DNA of 64,000 nt from Eutrophocola sp964629325 (GTDB taxonomy: Bacteria > Pseudomonadota > Gammaproteobacteria > Pseudomonadales > Pseudohongiellaceae): contig CAZVSC010000004.1 in the NCBI GenBank assembly GCA_964629325.1, positions 34,706 to 98,705 on the forward strand, in the 5' to 3' direction. This document shows positions 34,732 through 43,258 of this stretch, in pieces (position 1 is the first letter of the stretch; every line of letters begins with the position of its first letter). The notes beneath the pieces were generated by a model, which was not told where the DNA came from, did no database searches, and was given only the letters and a program-made list of their open reading frames with translations. Position numbers and translations under genes: made by a program.

Positions 34732-35762
34732 ATGATCTCCTGTGTCCCTTCAGGGACGGGGACGGCGTGGCGGCCATGATGCCCCCGCTCCCGGATGAAG
34801 GCCCCGGCTTGTTTCAAGACGTCGATGCCGGCTCCTGGCTTGTGTGCGTTTTCGCTGAGATGGCGACGAAATTGCTTGGCGCCCGGCAAGCCCTGGAACA
34901 ATCCGAGGATATGGCGGGTCATGTGCTTGAGTGCGGTGCCGGATGCCAGTTCCCGTTGGACGTAGTCTTCGAAGCGTGCGAGAACTTCCTCCTGGCTGAT
35001 GACGCCGGATGAATCACCGAAGATGTCCCGGTCAACGCAGGCCAGCAGGTTCGGATTCTGGTAAGCCTCGCGACCGACCATGACGCCGTCCACACGAGTC
35101 AGCAGGTCGCCGGCCTGATCCAGGGTGCGGATGCCGCCGTTGATAATGATCTCCAGGTCGGGAAACCGCTCCTTGATGGCGAACACACGGGCGTAATTGA
35201 GCGGCGGAATTTCCCGGTTTTGTTTTGGGCTGAGGCCTTCGAGCACTGCGATGCGGGCATGGATGATGAAGGTCCTGCAGCCTGCTTCGCTCACCGTGTC
35301 GACGAAGTGGGTCAGGTGCTCCAGGGAGTCCAGGTCATCGATGCCGATGCGGCACTTGATGGTGACTGGTATGCCGACGGCATCAAGCATTGCACGCATG
35401 CAGTCCGCCACCAGCACAGGCTCCGCCATGAGGCAGGCGCCAATCTTGCCGCGCTGCACGCGATCGCTGGGACAGCCGGCATTCAGGTTGATCTCCCGGT
35501 AACCTGTCTGTTCGCCCAGTCGCGCTGAGCGGGCCAGTTCCGCAGGATCGCTGCCGCCGATCTGCAGGGCCACCGGCTGCTCTTCCGGGTTGAAGCGCAG
35601 AAAGCGGGCCGCATCCCCATGGAGCAGGGCGCCGCTGGTGACCATTTCCGTATACAGCAGGGTATGCCTGGAAAACAGGCGCAGGAAATAGCGGCAGTGG
35701 CGATCAGTCCACTCCATCATCGGTGCCACGCAAAAGCGGTGTGAGATTTCCGGAAAATTCAT
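34725..35762 (-). CDS. dusA: tRNA-dihydrouridine(20/20a) synthase DusA
   Basis: 345 residues with the FMN-binding TIM barrel opening RFCVAPMMEWTDRHCRYFLR, the catalytic Cys at about 97 (NLNAGCPSDRVQ) and the DusA-specific GACLMAEP. It reduces U20/U20a in the tRNA D-loop. A TATAAT on the minus strand (35788 to 35783) lies about 21 bp upstream of the start, with no clear -35. It overlaps the TerB gene downstream. Confidence 0.95.
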   Translation of the reverse strand: MNFPEISHRFCVAPMMEWTDRHCRYFLRLFSRHTLLYTEMVTSGALLHGDAARFLRFNPEEQPVALQIGGSDPAELARSARLGEQTGYREINLNAGCPSDRVQRGKIGACLMAEPVLVADCMRAMLDAVGIPVTIKCRIGIDDLDSLEHLTHFVDTVSEAGCRTFIIHARIAVLEGLSPKQNREIPPLNYARVFAIKERFPDLEIIINGGIRTLDQAGDLLTRVDGVMVGREAYQNPNLLACVDRDIFGDSSGVISQEEVLARFEDYVQRELASGTALKHMTRHILGLFQGLPGAKQFRRHLSENAHKPGAGIDVLKQAGAFIRERGHHGRHAVPVPEGTQEIIC

Positions 35763-35884
35763 GTCATGTTGTCCTGACGCGCATTATATAAAAATGTGTG
35801 CATAAATGGGCCCGGGGGCAACCGGTAGACTTCCATTGCCAGAATGGTGTATGTTGCACGCCTTTCTGATTCCGGAGAATACCC

Positions 35885-36442
35885 ATGAAACGTATAGCCC
35901 TCCTGGCCCTGCTTCCCATCCTGACAGTTTCCGTTGCCCAGGCCGACGAATACATCATCGATGGCACCGGCGCCGGTATGCACAGCTCCATCCATTTCAA
36001 GGCCAGTCACGTTGGGATCAGCTCTCTGTGGGGGCGGTTCAACGAAGTCAGCGGCCATTTCACCTACGATGCAGATGACATCGGTGCTTCCAGCATCATG
36101 GTCAACATCAATCCAGCCAGCGTTGATACCAATCACGAGGCCAGGAACGACCACCTCAGGACAAGTGACTACCTGTATGTGGACAACTTCCCCACGGCTT
36201 CCTTCTCCAGCACGTCGGTTGCAGATCTGGGCAACGGCCGCGTTCGCGTCAATGGTACGTTCACCCTGCACGGTGTGACCAAGGACATCAACTTCGACGC
36301 GGTGCGCACCGGCGAAGGGGAAACGCCGTTCGGTGATTACCGTGTCGGATTTGAAGGGGAACTCGTCCTCAACACCGGTGATTACGGCATCAATGCCGGC
36401 CCGGTTGAACTGGTGCTTGCCATCGAAGGTATTCGCCAGTAA
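35885..36442 (+). CDS. YceI family periplasmic protein
   Basis: 185 residues with a signal peptide (cleavage after AQA near residue 20). The lipocalin-like YceI fold has the typical HSSIHFKASHVGISSLWGRF, the middle block SVDTNHEARNDHLRTSDY and the end VELVLAIEGIRQ. Family members bind isoprenoid-like lipids in a hydrophobic tunnel. CGGAGAA lies 6-7 nt upstream of the ATG. It is divergent from dusA and stands alone. Confidence 0.92.
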   Translation: MKRIALLALLPILTVSVAQADEYIIDGTGAGMHSSIHFKASHVGISSLWGRFNEVSGHFTYDADDIGASSIMVNINPASVDTNHEARNDHLRTSDYLYVDNFPTASFSSTSVADLGNGRVRVNGTFTLHGVTKDINFDAVRTGEGETPFGDYRVGFEGELVLNTGDYGINAGPVELVLAIEGIRQ

Positions 36443-36468
36443 GTCCAGCCCGATCAACCTGGCAGTGG

Positions 36469-37311
36469 TCAGCCTTTGGCCAGTACCGCTGCCAGGATGT
36501 CCTCCATCGGGGGATCCTCCCCGACATCCTTGAACTGTTCCTGCCGCGCGTAAATTTTTGCAGCACCAAGATGGAAGTCCGGCGGCATGCCGCAATCATC
36601 CAGCGTGGCAGCAATTTCCGCCATTTCGCCAACAAAACGCCAGGATTTGCGTGCGACCTGGCGGATACGGGCGTGGCTTTTCGCGGTAAAACCGGGATTG
36701 TAGACATCCCACTGCCGTTCGAGTGAGTCACGGACCCCCAGGGCTTGCGCAGCCCCGAGGATGGCCGTGTGCAGTGCGGCGGTACCCTTGCTGTTGGCGG
36801 CAAAACACATCTTCAACCCCGAAGCCTGGCCGATATCATCACCCAGGATGGTGGTTTCCAGCGGGCCGCCGTTGAAACAGTCTGCAACCGGGGCTGCGTC
36901 GGATCCTGAAAGGTACAGCCAGGTTGTTCCGGGTTGTATGGGCGGCAGTCCGATAATGCCACCATCGACAAAACGTATGCCTGCCGCAGCCATGCGGGTG
37001 CCGATTTGCCGGACGGTTGCCGGAGAGACGGCATTGAAGTCGGCATAAATTCCACGGAAGCCGCAGGCAATTACGGCATCGGCCTGGGCGGCAGCGGCAT
37101 GGGGCGGGCAAACAGACACCAGGATTTCGCAGGAATTACATAGCTCTGCCAACGTATCCACGGTCTTGAGGCCAAGACTGTTTGCCCTGGCGAGGGACGC
37201 CTCACTCCTGCCTCCCTGGCACCAGTAAACATCAATGCCGCTGTTCAATGCAGACGCCGCTATCGCGGTTCCCATTTCGCCGGGATGCAGTATGCCGAGT
37301 CGTGAGGTCAT
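36469..37311 (-). CDS. NAD(P)-binding 6-phosphogluconate-dehydrogenase-like protein (DUF1932)
   Basis: 280 residues: an N-terminal Rossmann domain (LGILHPGEMGTAIAAS) of the 6PGDH/beta-hydroxyacid dehydrogenase superfamily, then a C-terminal helical DUF1932 domain containing KMCFAANSKGTAALHTAIL. The conserved Lys in that stretch may correspond to the catalytic Lys of the superfamily. Substrate unknown. The gene lies 15 bp downstream of roxA on the same strand. Confidence 0.88.
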   Translation of the reverse strand: MTSRLGILHPGEMGTAIAASALNSGIDVYWCQGGRSEASLARANSLGLKTVDTLAELCNSCEILVSVCPPHAAAAQADAVIACGFRGIYADFNAVSPATVRQIGTRMAAAGIRFVDGGIIGLPPIQPGTTWLYLSGSDAAPVADCFNGGPLETTILGDDIGQASGLKMCFAANSKGTAALHTAILGAAQALGVRDSLERQWDVYNPGFTAKSHARIRQVARKSWRFVGEMAEIAATLDDCGMPPDFHLGAAKIYARQEQFKDVGEDPPMEDILAAVLAKG

Positions 37312-37326
37312 GGCTGGGTCCTCGTT

Positions 37327-38472
37327 TCAGGATTGGATCAGTGCGCCCTGGTTGAATAGTTGCGCGAGCAAGTTCAGACAGCTCTCGTTGCGCTGAAAGG
37401 CTTTCAGGTCGAGGGGGCGTCCGAACGCGGACTGCAGTTCTTCGTTGAGAGCGAGCAACTTGTCATTCAAGGGCGACAGGACGATGGCTTCCCCGTTCAC
37501 GAACAGGGTAGAGCTGTCACCCCGGTGATGGCATGCCAGACGTGTGGCCGGATGCCGCGACAACGTCATGCCTTTCTGGAGAAATACCGCAAGCTGTGCC
37601 GGGGTTATGGCCGATTCCGGTTCTTCCAGCAGTTCGGGCAGGCGCGGTTCTGTCATGAGGTTGCCAAAGCTGTTGAGCAGCAACTCGTCATTCGCCAAAG
37701 CATGCTGCAACAGTGCCCTGACCTGCTGGAGGGCCTCCTTGCTGATTTCGCCTGCGCGCAGAGTCGTGGCCAGGGTGGGATCGCGAAACCGGACATCCGG
37801 TTTGTCCGCCAGGGAAACCTCGATACTGAAGGCGGTCAGCAGTTCAGCCAGGTCGGGGGCGCGAAAACCGATGGAATAACTCAGGCCAGCCTCGATGGCC
37901 GTACCCCAATGAGAGACCCCGGCGGGGATGTAAAGGATATCGCCTGCCCCAAGCTCGATGGTTTGCTCCGCCGTGAATTCCTCCAGTATCTTCAAGCCGG
38001 ATTGCGTATTGAGGGGCGTGGTGCTGTCGCAGGCGGCACCAAGCTGCCATTGCCTTGAACCTGCACCCTGGACCAGGAAGACATCGTAATAATCGAAATG
38101 CGGGCCAACACCGCCATGGCGTGCGGCGTAACTGATCATCACGTCATCCAGGCGCCAGGCCGGGATGAAAGACACTTCCTGCAGGAGGGTTTTCACTTCC
38201 GGAAGCCAGTGATCGACGGACTGTACCAGCAGTGTCCAGTTGGTTTCGGGGAGGAAGGTGAAGTCGCGTTCGGAGAAGGGACCGGATTTCAGTCTCCAGC
38301 CGCTGGCGTCATTGAACACCAGGCGTGATTCCACGCCATCTTCACAGGCGAGACCTGCCAGTTCCTCGGGACTGAGAAAGTCGCTGAAGCCGGGCAGGCC
38401 GGCCTTGATAAGCAGGGGTTTCTTTTGCCAGTACTCGGCAAGAAAGGCGGCCAGGTCGATACCCAGTTCCAC
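37327..38472 (-). CDS. roxA: ribosomal protein uL16 arginine hydroxylase RoxA (YcfD)
   Basis: 381 residues with a JmjC-type cupin: the iron ligands H125 and D127 (GPHFDYYDVFLVQ) and H188 (GVSHWG) match those of E. coli YcfD (H125, D127, H187). The C-terminal dimerisation and winged-helix regions are present. It is a 2-oxoglutarate/Fe(II) oxygenase that hydroxylates an Arg of ribosomal protein uL16. It lies 9 bp downstream of purB on the same strand. Confidence 0.93.
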   Translation of the reverse strand: MELGIDLAAFLAEYWQKKPLLIKAGLPGFSDFLSPEELAGLACEDGVESRLVFNDASGWRLKSGPFSERDFTFLPETNWTLLVQSVDHWLPEVKTLLQEVSFIPAWRLDDVMISYAARHGGVGPHFDYYDVFLVQGAGSRQWQLGAACDSTTPLNTQSGLKILEEFTAEQTIELGAGDILYIPAGVSHWGTAIEAGLSYSIGFRAPDLAELLTAFSIEVSLADKPDVRFRDPTLATTLRAGEISKEALQQVRALLQHALANDELLLNSFGNLMTEPRLPELLEEPESAITPAQLAVFLQKGMTLSRHPATRLACHHRGDSSTLFVNGEAIVLSPLNDKLLALNEELQSAFGRPLDLKAFQRNESCLNLLAQLFNQGALIQS

Positions 38473-38481
38473 TGAGGCCCC

Positions 38482-39849
38482 CTAAATCTTTCTGGCTTGG
38501 GCGGCAGCGTTACCTAGGTAGGTGTCAGGACGCATTTTTTTCAGTTCTTTCTTCACGTCATCCGGCAGGTCCAGGGTATCGACGAAGGCTGCCAGTGTCT
38601 CGGCATTAATGGCCTGGCCGCGCGTGAGCGCCTTGAGTTTTTCATAAGGTTCGTCAATACCATAACGGCGCATGACCGTCTGGAACGGTTCGGCCAGGAC
38701 TTCCCAGCTGTTGTCGAGATCGGCCAGCAACCGGTTCCTGTCGATGAGCAGTTTGCCGATGCCCTTTAGGCTTGCCTGGTAAGCGATAATGCTGTGGGCC
38801 AGGCCGACACCGATGGTGCGCAGGACCGTGGAATCGGTCAGGTCGCGCTGCCAGCGCGAGATCGGGAGTTTCTGGGCAAGGTGCTGCATGAGGGCGTTGG
38901 CAACTCCCAGATTGCCCTCGGAGTTCTCGAAGTCGATAGGGTTTACCTTGTGCGGCATGGTTGAGGAGCCCACTTCACCCGCCACGGTCTGCTGGCGGAA
39001 ATAGCCGAGTGAGATATATCCCCAGACGTCGCGATCGAAGTCGATCAGGATGGTGTTGAAGCGGGCCAGGGCATCGAAATGCTCGGCGATGAAATCATGC
39101 GGTTCGATCTGCGTCGTATAGGGATTCCAGGTCAGGCCAAGTCCGGTTACGAATGTCCTGGCATTGGCTTCCCAGTCCACGTCAGGATAGGCAGCAATGT
39201 GCGCGTTGTAATTGCCGACAGCGCCATTGATTTTGCCGAGGAATTCCGTCTTTCTGATGATGTCGAGCTGCCGTTGCAGCCGCGCCACCGTGTTGGCAAA
39301 TTCCTTGCCCATGGTGGAGGGCGTGGCGGTCTGGCCATGGGTGCGCGAGAGCAGGGGGGCGTCGGCATACTCGCGGGCTTTCTCCCGGATTGCGGCAATG
39401 ACTTCCTCCATCATCGGCGCGATGACGGTTTCCATGCTTTCCTTGAGCATCAGGGCATAGGACAGGTTGTTGATATCCTCGGATGTGCAGGCGAAGTGAA
39501 CGAACTCCATGATCTCGGCCAGTTCCTTGTTGGCGACCAGTTTGTCCTTGATGTAGTACTCGACCGCTTTAACGTCGTGATTGGTGGTCTTTTCCCTGTT
39601 CTTGACGATAGCGGCCTCTTTTTCATCGAAATTGGCGATTAGTTCGTCCAGAAACTTGTCAGCGGCGGCTGACAGGGCGTGCACTTCATGGATGCCGGGG
39701 TTTTCAGCCAGGCGCTGCAGCCAGCGAATTTCCACGATCACGCGGTAGCGGATTAGGCCGAACTCGCTGAAATAGGGTTGCAGGGCAGTGGTTTTGCTGT
39801 GGTAACGGCCGTCGACCGGGGAAATGGCGTTCAGCGATGTCAGGATCAT
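38482..39849 (-). CDS. purB: adenylosuccinate lyase
   Basis: 455 residues from ATG 39849 (MILTSLNAISPVDGRY), close to E. coli PurB (456). A longer frame from 39885 adds 12 residues with no family match. The signature SSTMPHKVNPIDFEN, the block SRTHGQTATPSTMGKE and FACTSEDINNL are all present. It acts at two steps of purine synthesis (SAICAR to AICAR; adenylosuccinate to AMP). It belongs to the nudJ-mnmA-hflD-purB order, here broken by the toxin-antitoxin module between hflD and purB. Confidence 0.96.
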   Translation of the reverse strand: MILTSLNAISPVDGRYHSKTTALQPYFSEFGLIRYRVIVEIRWLQRLAENPGIHEVHALSAAADKFLDELIANFDEKEAAIVKNREKTTNHDVKAVEYYIKDKLVANKELAEIMEFVHFACTSEDINNLSYALMLKESMETVIAPMMEEVIAAIREKAREYADAPLLSRTHGQTATPSTMGKEFANTVARLQRQLDIIRKTEFLGKINGAVGNYNAHIAAYPDVDWEANARTFVTGLGLTWNPYTTQIEPHDFIAEHFDALARFNTILIDFDRDVWGYISLGYFRQQTVAGEVGSSTMPHKVNPIDFENSEGNLGVANALMQHLAQKLPISRWQRDLTDSTVLRTIGVGLAHSIIAYQASLKGIGKLLIDRNRLLADLDNSWEVLAEPFQTVMRRYGIDEPYEKLKALTRGQAINAETLAAFVDTLDLPDDVKKELKKMRPDTYLGNAAAQARKI

Positions 39850-39962
39850 GAGGGGTATTCGCCAGGGCTCTGAAAAGCACGGCATTATACGCCAATGGCA
39901 GCATAAACGGCAGTCCTAACCCCTTATATTTGCTGGTATAAAGACTGTTTTTGAAATCAGGT

Positions 39963-39995
39963 ATATGCTTGACATATCATCTCGTCGGGTATACT
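39963..39995 (+). promoter_or_regulatory. promoter and possible operator of the vapBC module
   Basis: A perfect TTGACA (39969-39974) and TATACT (39990-39995) with a short 15-bp spacer. The palindrome ATATG-CTTGA-CATAT (39963-39977) overlaps the -35, where an autoregulating VapB/VapBC could bind. Transcription would start near 40002 and run through the tandem repeat to vapB. The rest of spacer 39850-40218 is the repeat and a gap. Confidence 0.6.
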
Positions 39996-40035
39996 TTCCC
40001 CGATATCCTGCCCAGGCTATTCAGGGTAGTTCCAG

Positions 40036-40209
40036 ACCATACATACCAGACCATACATACCAGNNNNNNNNNNNNNNNNNNNNNNNNNNNNNNNNNNNNN
40101 NNNNNNNNNNNNNNNNNNNNNNNNNNNNNNNNNNNNNNNNNNNNNNNNNNNNNNNNNNNNNNNCCAGACCATACATACCAGACCATACATACCAGGCCAT
40201 ACACACCAG
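40036..40209. repeat. 14-bp tandem repeat in the vapBC leader, interrupted by a gap
   Basis: The unit ACCATACATACCAG occurs at 40036-40049 and 40050-40063, then after 100 N at 40168-40181 and 40182-40195, with a degenerate last unit GCCATACACACCAG (40196-40209). The last unit leads straight into the ribosome-binding site AGGAGAG of vapB. The true copy number is unknown because the assembly broke inside the array. Confidence 0.9.
40064..40163. other. scaffold gap (100 N) inside the tandem repeat
   Basis: Exactly 100 N. The 32 bp on each side are identical because both lie in the 14-bp repeat. The array length is unresolved. Confidence 0.9.
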
Positions 40210-40218
40210 GAGAGTGCC

Positions 40219-40461
40219 ATGAGCAAGTCACCGGAATCCGGGGCCGACCCGGTCAAAGCCAAGCTCTTCATCAACGGCCGCAGCCAGGCGGTGCGCATCC
40301 CGAAGGAACTGGCCTTCACCGGCATCGATGCCGTGTATGTGGAAAAGCGCGGCAATGCGGTCATTCTCACACCCGCACGGAAAACCTGGGAGTCCTTCGC
40401 CGATCTGCCGGCCGCAGAGGATGATTTCATGGTCATCCGGCCCCGGCTGGTCAAATCATGA
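40219..40461 (+). CDS. VapB-type antitoxin (AbrB/SpoVT domain)
   Basis: 80 residues. The N-terminal AbrB-like swapped-hairpin domain reads KAKLFINGRSQAVRIPKELAF, the typical VapB/VagC sequence, and DNA binding is expected there. The C-terminal part (WESFADLPAAEDDFMVIRP) should be the toxin-binding tail. AGGAGAG lies about 7 nt before the ATG. It overlaps the toxin gene by 4 bp (ATGA). It should repress its own promoter with the toxin. Confidence 0.9.
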   Translation: MSKSPESGADPVKAKLFINGRSQAVRIPKELAFTGIDAVYVEKRGNAVILTPARKTWESFADLPAAEDDFMVIRPRLVKS

Positions 40462-40874
40462 TCATCATGCTGTCGGCGGACATTTGCCGCCTCGTCATCA
40501 GGCAGCAACCGGCAACGCTCCTCTCCAGGCTGCAGGCCTGGTCAACGGCGGGGGACGAAGTGGTCATCTCCGCCATCACTTATGCCGAGCTGATCGCCGG
40601 GGTCCTGCTGACGGAAAACCAATCCGCTCATATGGCGCTGGTGGAGGAGTTTTGCGAGCGGCTGGAAGACGTTGTGCCCTGGAATCGCGAGGCCGTGGAT
40701 TGCTACACGGCCATCCAGCAGCAGGCAATGCAGGCGGGGCATTCCATCAACATGAACGACGCCATGGTTGCCGCCCATGCCCTCAGCCTGCACGCCACTC
40801 TGCTGGCGCTGAACGGCAAGCCCTTTGCAGGCATTGATGGTCTTGCCCTGGAAACCTGGTCCCAGGATCAGTGA
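40458..40874 (+). CDS. VapC-type PIN-domain toxin with altered first catalytic residue
   Basis: 138 residues of a PIN domain. The second and third acidic residues are present (E44 in YAELIAG; D101 in NMNDAMVAAHAL), as is the Asn near the end (N119 in LLALNGKPF). The usual N-terminal MLDTNIC is MLSADIC here, so the first catalytic Asp (position 6) is Ser and the nearest acid is D8. VapC toxins are Mg-dependent RNases that often cut tRNA; whether this one is active is open. The 3' end overlaps the convergent hflD end by 7 bp. Confidence 0.85.
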   Translation: MIIMLSADICRLVIRQQPATLLSRLQAWSTAGDEVVISAITYAELIAGVLLTENQSAHMALVEEFCERLEDVVPWNREAVDCYTAIQQQAMQAGHSINMNDAMVAAHALSLHATLLALNGKPFAGIDGLALETWSQDQ

Positions 40875-41512
40875 ATCTCGTGCAGCTGGTTTAGCAGCAG
40901 GTGCAGGCTGCGGTCGATATTGCGGCGGAAGAACAGCAGATGCCAGCGACGGCCGCCGGATTGCTGCCAGAGCACGGCAGAGCGGATGCCTGCCATAAGT
41001 ACGGCGCGGATTTTGTCCGCCACCTCTTCATTCTTGAGAAAGCTGACCTCACCGGAAACCTGGATACGATACGGCAGCGTGCTGAGCGTGTCCTGGTAGA
41101 CCGACGCCAGGCGTTGCATGAGATCCGGGGAAGCCAGGTCGGGGCTGTCCAGTGCGGCATGCTCCAGCTGTTCCAGGCGCTTGCCGATGATGCGCAACAG
41201 GTCCTGGCGTGCTGCCAGTTTACGTTCAAGGTGCAGGATGCCAAGAAAGTAGCGCATGACTTCCGGGCTTTTCAGGCTGTCATTGCCGTCGCCGCTCCTG
41301 ACAATTTCCTGCAGCACCTGCATGCCCAGGTTCAGCCGGTTAACGCTGCCATAAACGTCCACGGTGGTTTGCGGTGACGTGATGAAAAGGCTGCGCACCA
41401 GGGTGTTCAGCTTATCCTGGCCGACCATGCCATGGTGGGCCAGCTGCCTGACCATGTAGGCGGACTGGGCGACACCGGAAAGGGCAAGGCACTGGCGCAG
41501 TTTCCTATCCAT
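40868..41512 (-). CDS. hflD: HflD, high-frequency lysogenization protein homolog
   Basis: 214 residues from ATG 41512 (MDRKLRQCLALSGVAQSA), the size of E. coli HflD (213). A longer upstream frame lies over mnmA and is not used. The body is all-helical; QLAHHGMVGQDKLNTLVRSLF is typical (quoted in part: HHGMVGQDKLNTLVRSL). In E. coli it influences lambda lysogeny; its cell role is unknown. It is 17 bp downstream of mnmA on the same strand. Confidence 0.92.
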   Translation of the reverse strand: MDRKLRQCLALSGVAQSAYMVRQLAHHGMVGQDKLNTLVRSLFITSPQTTVDVYGSVNRLNLGMQVLQEIVRSGDGNDSLKSPEVMRYFLGILHLERKLAARQDLLRIIGKRLEQLEHAALDSPDLASPDLMQRLASVYQDTLSTLPYRIQVSGEVSFLKNEEVADKIRAVLMAGIRSAVLWQQSGGRRWHLLFFRRNIDRSLHLLLNQLHEIH

Positions 41513-41529
41513 GGTTTGTCTCGCGTGTT

Positions 41530-42624
41530 TCAGCGAATTTGTTCCTCGATGACAGCGCCACCCAGGCATACATCGCCCCGGTAGAACACGATGGACTGGC
41601 CAGGAGTGACTGCCCGTTGCGGTGTTGAAAACGATACCACAAGGCGGCCGCCTTCCTCTGCCAGTGTGCAATCCTGGTCTGCCTGGCGATATCGGATCTT
41701 GGCCTTGCTGGCCAGGGGCAGGGATGGTGGTTCATTGCTGACCCAGTCGACCGGGCCGCAGTAAAGGCCCCTGGCAAACAACAGGGGATGTGCATTGCCC
41801 TGGACGACCACCAGTACGTTGCGCTCGAGGTCCTTGTCCGCCACGTACCAGGGTTCTTCCGGCCGATCCTTCAGGCCGCCGATACCCAGGCCCTGGCGCT
41901 GGCCAAGGGTGTGGAACATCAGTCCACTGTGCTGTCCGACAATTGCGCCTTCAGGCGTTTCGATATTGCCGGGCTGGGCCGGGATATAGGTTTCCAGGAA
42001 ATCCTTGAACCGGCGTTCCCCGATGAAGCAGATGCCCGTACTGTCCTTCTTGTCGTGCGTTACCAGGCCATGGGCTTCGGCAATGGCGCGCACCTGGCCT
42101 TTTTCGAGGTCGCCCACAGGGAACAGCGTGCGGGCAATCTGGTTTTCGCTGACGGCGCACAGGAAATAGCTCTGGTCCTTGTTGGGATCCAGTCCCTTGA
42201 GCAGCAGGGCATGGCCATTGTCCTCACCGCGGCGCACATAGTGCCCTGTGGCTATGAGGTCGGCGCCAAGATGGGTGGCGTAATCGAGGAAGGCCTTGAA
42301 CTTGATCTCCCTGTTGCAAAGGATGTCGGGGTTGGGCGTGCGGCCTGCGCGGTACTCTGTCAGAAAATGTTCGAACACGTTGTCCCAGTACTCGGCGGCA
42401 AAATTGGCACTGTGCAGCTTGATGCCGATTTTTTCACACACTGCAGTGGCGTCGGCCAGGTCTTCCTTTGCAGTGCAGTACTCGGTGCCGTCATCCTCGT
42501 CCCAGTTCTTCATGAACAGGCCTTCCACCTGGTAGCCCTGTTCCAGGAGCAGCAGGGCGGCCACGGAGGAGTCAACGCCTCCTGACATACCGACGATGAC
42601 TTTGGTTTGTGCGGGCGGTTTCAT
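41530..42624 (-). CDS. mnmA: tRNA 2-thiouridine(34) synthase MnmA
   Basis: 364 residues with the PP-loop VGMSGGVDSS (11-20) that binds ATP, catalytic Cys103 (PDILCNREIKF) and Cys199 (STGICFIGE), matching C102 and C199 of E. coli. It thiolates U34 of tRNA-Lys, -Glu and -Gln, receiving sulfur from the Tus relay. Start 3 bp after the nudJ stop. Confidence 0.96.
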   Translation of the reverse strand: MKPPAQTKVIVGMSGGVDSSVAALLLLEQGYQVEGLFMKNWDEDDGTEYCTAKEDLADATAVCEKIGIKLHSANFAAEYWDNVFEHFLTEYRAGRTPNPDILCNREIKFKAFLDYATHLGADLIATGHYVRRGEDNGHALLLKGLDPNKDQSYFLCAVSENQIARTLFPVGDLEKGQVRAIAEAHGLVTHDKKDSTGICFIGERRFKDFLETYIPAQPGNIETPEGAIVGQHSGLMFHTLGQRQGLGIGGLKDRPEEPWYVADKDLERNVLVVVQGNAHPLLFARGLYCGPVDWVSNEPPSLPLASKAKIRYRQADQDCTLAEEGGRLVVSFSTPQRAVTPGQSIVFYRGDVCLGGAVIEEQIR

Positions 42625-42627
42625 GAT

Positions 42628-43071
42628 CTACAGGAGATGGTATATCGAATTCAGGGGTATGCGCCGGCCTGCCAGGTAATCCTGGATCGCCTTGATGACC
42701 AGCGGACTGCGCGCATTGAAACCCGGATCGAGTATGGTGGCCGCATCGATCCAGTGCGCGGCAATGATGCCTGCATCCAGCATGCGGTCGGGCTCATGGC
42801 TGTCCGGCAAGGCAACGAAGCAGTGCCTGACATAGGTAATGTCATTGGGAGCACGATAGACATAGGTGCCCAGGTAGTCGGTCAGAATCACATGCCAGGC
42901 GGTTTCCTCAAGGGTTTCCCGGACCGCAGCCTCGAACAGGGTTTCCCCTTCATCGAGATGGCCGGCCGGCTGGTTGAATACGGTCCTGCCGTCATCGGTT
43001 TCCTCGACCATGAGAAAGCGGCCGGCGTTTTCCACGACGGTGGCGACTGTGCTGTGTGGTGTCCAGATCAT
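42628..43071 (-). CDS. nudJ: NUDIX hydrolase NudJ
   Basis: 147 residues from ATG 43071 (MIWTPHSTVATVV), chosen because AGGA lies about 4-5 nt upstream; in-frame ATGs at 43083 and 43206 are less supported. The Nudix box is GHLDEGETLFEAAVRETLEE, with Thr-Ala-Trp where Gly-hydrophobic is usual at its end. NudJ is a phosphatase for thiamine pyrophosphate precursors and nucleotides in E. coli. First gene of nudJ-mnmA-hflD. Confidence 0.92.
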   Translation of the reverse strand: MIWTPHSTVATVVENAGRFLMVEETDDGRTVFNQPAGHLDEGETLFEAAVRETLEETAWHVILTDYLGTYVYRAPNDITYVRHCFVALPDSHEPDRMLDAGIIAAHWIDAATILDPGFNARSPLVIKAIQDYLAGRRIPLNSIYHLL

Positions 43072-43258
43072 TGTTTCCTGCATGGCCGGCGACCGTGTCA
43101 GCGAAAAACCGCGCATCCTACCCGAAAAGCCCGGGGCGTTAAACTCGGCGTTTATGCCAGCGGGGCCCGCGGCTGCACTCCAAGGGCGTTCACGGCTGTA
43201 CTTCATAAAAAGCCGTTAAGCGGGGATAATAGGGTTTTAATACGGATCACCATAGCAA

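Noticed and set aside
40036..40209. The 14-bp repeat array considered as a CRISPR or as a repetitive protein (WYVWSGMYGL on the minus strand)
   Set aside because: Units are directly adjacent with no spacers, and the minus-strand frame exists only because a 14-bp repeat has few stops; it crosses a gap and has no start context.
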